A DNA stretch of 6,751 nucleotides from the NCBI GenBank assembly GCA_024642295.1, contig JAHEBK010000096.1, positions 1-6,751 of the forward strand, given 5' to 3'. Shown here one piece after another: positions 6,207 through 6,751 of this stretch. The notes under the pieces were generated by a model, which saw only the letters and a list, made by a program, of their open reading frames with translations, was not told where the DNA came from and did no database searches. Position 1 is the stretch's first letter; every line of letters begins with the position of its first letter. Made by a program: the position numbers and the translations under genes. The DNA is from Flavobacterium sp. Its GTDB lineage: Bacteria > Bacteroidota > Bacteroidia > Flavobacteriales > Flavobacteriaceae.

Positions 6207-6330
6207 GCGCAGGTATTTACCTGTGCCCGCTCCAATTGTTACCCAAAAATAATCTATTTCTGATCATTTTTCATTTTAAAACAAAGAAAGTTATAACAGT
6301 TTTTAATAGTTACAACTTTCTTTTTACTGT
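6207..6330 (+). repeat. Composite intergenic repeat, copy 3
   Basis: Module A at 6207-6259 is identical over 53 bases to 953-1005. Module B is a stem-loop (6286-6320) with left arm GAAAGTTATAAC and right arm GTTACAACTTTC, followed by TTTTTACTG; 6309-6329 matches 1056-1076 over 21 bases. The intervening bases are similar but diverged. It fills most of the 270-base gap between the beta-barrel gene and the small lipoprotein. As with the other copies, the hairpin lies downstream of a minus-strand gene, here about 90 bases past its stop, so it could act as a transcription terminator. Confidence 0.85.
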
Positions 6331-6409
6331 AATTGCTATACTTTGTCTCGTCCTAAAATAAGATTACATATTTATACTTAATCCTCAAATAGTATTTTTA
6401 TAATCCATT

Positions 6410-6751
6410 TTAAAAATAAGCCCTTAACTGAATGTTTCCAGTATGAATCGTTTTAGTAGTTTCACTTTTTCGACCTAAATAATTAAAATTGATGTCTAAA
6501 AATTGGGTGATGTTTTTTTGTAAAAGGATTTTCCAAACAATATTCTGACCTGTTTGTAAGCCTTCAAGCAGTTGAAAACCTACGGAGGAAAAGGCATCGC
6601 CGTCAAATTTATTTTGATAAAACGAAACCTCTCCATTTAAAGTGAAGTTCTTTTTTCCAGAATAAGAAAGTGATGTTCCAAATCGATTTTGAACTAATGA
6701 TTCGGAATTTCCTATTTGGTTTTTCTTATTTTGCAATTCATAAAACAAATC
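6410..6751 (-). CDS. C-terminal end of a probable outer-membrane beta-barrel protein (partial)
   Basis: About 113 residues are visible, and the open frame continues past the window edge, so the true start is not seen (the first in-window candidate is a TTG at 6748, which is not credible). The sequence alternates polar and hydrophobic residues in short strands joined by turns: RFGTSLSYSG, NFTLNGEVSFYQNKF, LDINFNYLGRKSE and a final HTGNIQLRAYF. The terminal phenylalanine and amphipathic last strand are the usual C-terminal signature recognised by the BAM machinery. Which large outer-membrane family it belongs to cannot be told from this fragment. It is separated from the next gene by repeat copy 3 and need not be co-transcribed with it. 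Confidence 0.7.
   Translation of the reverse strand, partial: DLFYELQNKKNQIGNSESLVQNRFGTSLSYSGKKNFTLNGEVSFYQNKFDGDAFSSVGFQLLEGLQTGQNIVWKILLQKNITQFLDINFNYLGRKSETTKTIHTGNIQLRAYF

Noticed and set aside
948..6330. Three repeat copies as a CRISPR array
   Set aside because: The copies are kilobases apart, differ in length and orientation, and have genes between them; there are no short regular spacers and no cas genes.

Overview
The window is AT-rich and looks like a marine or soil member of the Flavobacteriaceae (Bacteroidota). The reasons are Lys/Ile/Asn-rich proteins, short SPase II lipoprotein signals, starts without a Shine-Dalgarno sequence (typically ...TTAAATGAAAA), a Tat-exported Gfo/Idh/MocA plus DUF1080 gene set typical of this phylum, and palindromic intergenic repeats of a flavobacterial kind. 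Every gene I can support is on the minus strand, so transcription runs from high to low coordinates. No RNA gene, transposase, integrase or CRISPR array is visible.

Right edge (6410-6751): the C-terminal end of a protein that looks like an outer-membrane beta-barrel, cut by the window. After a repeat-filled gap comes a small unrecognised lipoprotein (5717-6139). A gene-free stretch (5233-5716) follows, holding a repeat copy, a strong hairpin, a patch of unusually high G+C that may be a gene fossil, and operator-like palindromes.

Centre (1287-5232): a tight three-gene operon with gaps of 3 and 4 bases. In transcription order it encodes a lipoprotein with two tandem DUF1080 (3-keto-glycoside hydrolase/lyase family) domains, then two different Tat-exported Gfo/Idh/MocA oxidoreductases. 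By analogy with the known oxidative route of glycoside breakdown, the oxidoreductases would oxidise a sugar at C3 and the DUF1080 protein would cleave the 3-keto-glycoside by elimination and/or hydration. All three proteins carry export signals, so the chemistry would take place outside the cytoplasm. The substrate cannot be read from the sequence; no transporter, SusCD pair or regulator lies in the window.

Left (1-865): a membrane-anchored ankyrin-repeat protein whose reading frame is broken near 411-428. The second half is still clearly ankyrin-like in another frame and runs off the window.

The least ordinary structure is between the genes. A composite repeat occurs three times (948-1087, 5586-5672, 6207-6330). 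Two copies share 53 identical bases in direct orientation about 5.25 kb apart, bracketing the sugar operon and the small lipoprotein. The third copy has one of its two modules inverted, and it shows compensatory base changes in a hairpin stem. A separate large imperfect palindrome sits at 1103-1170.
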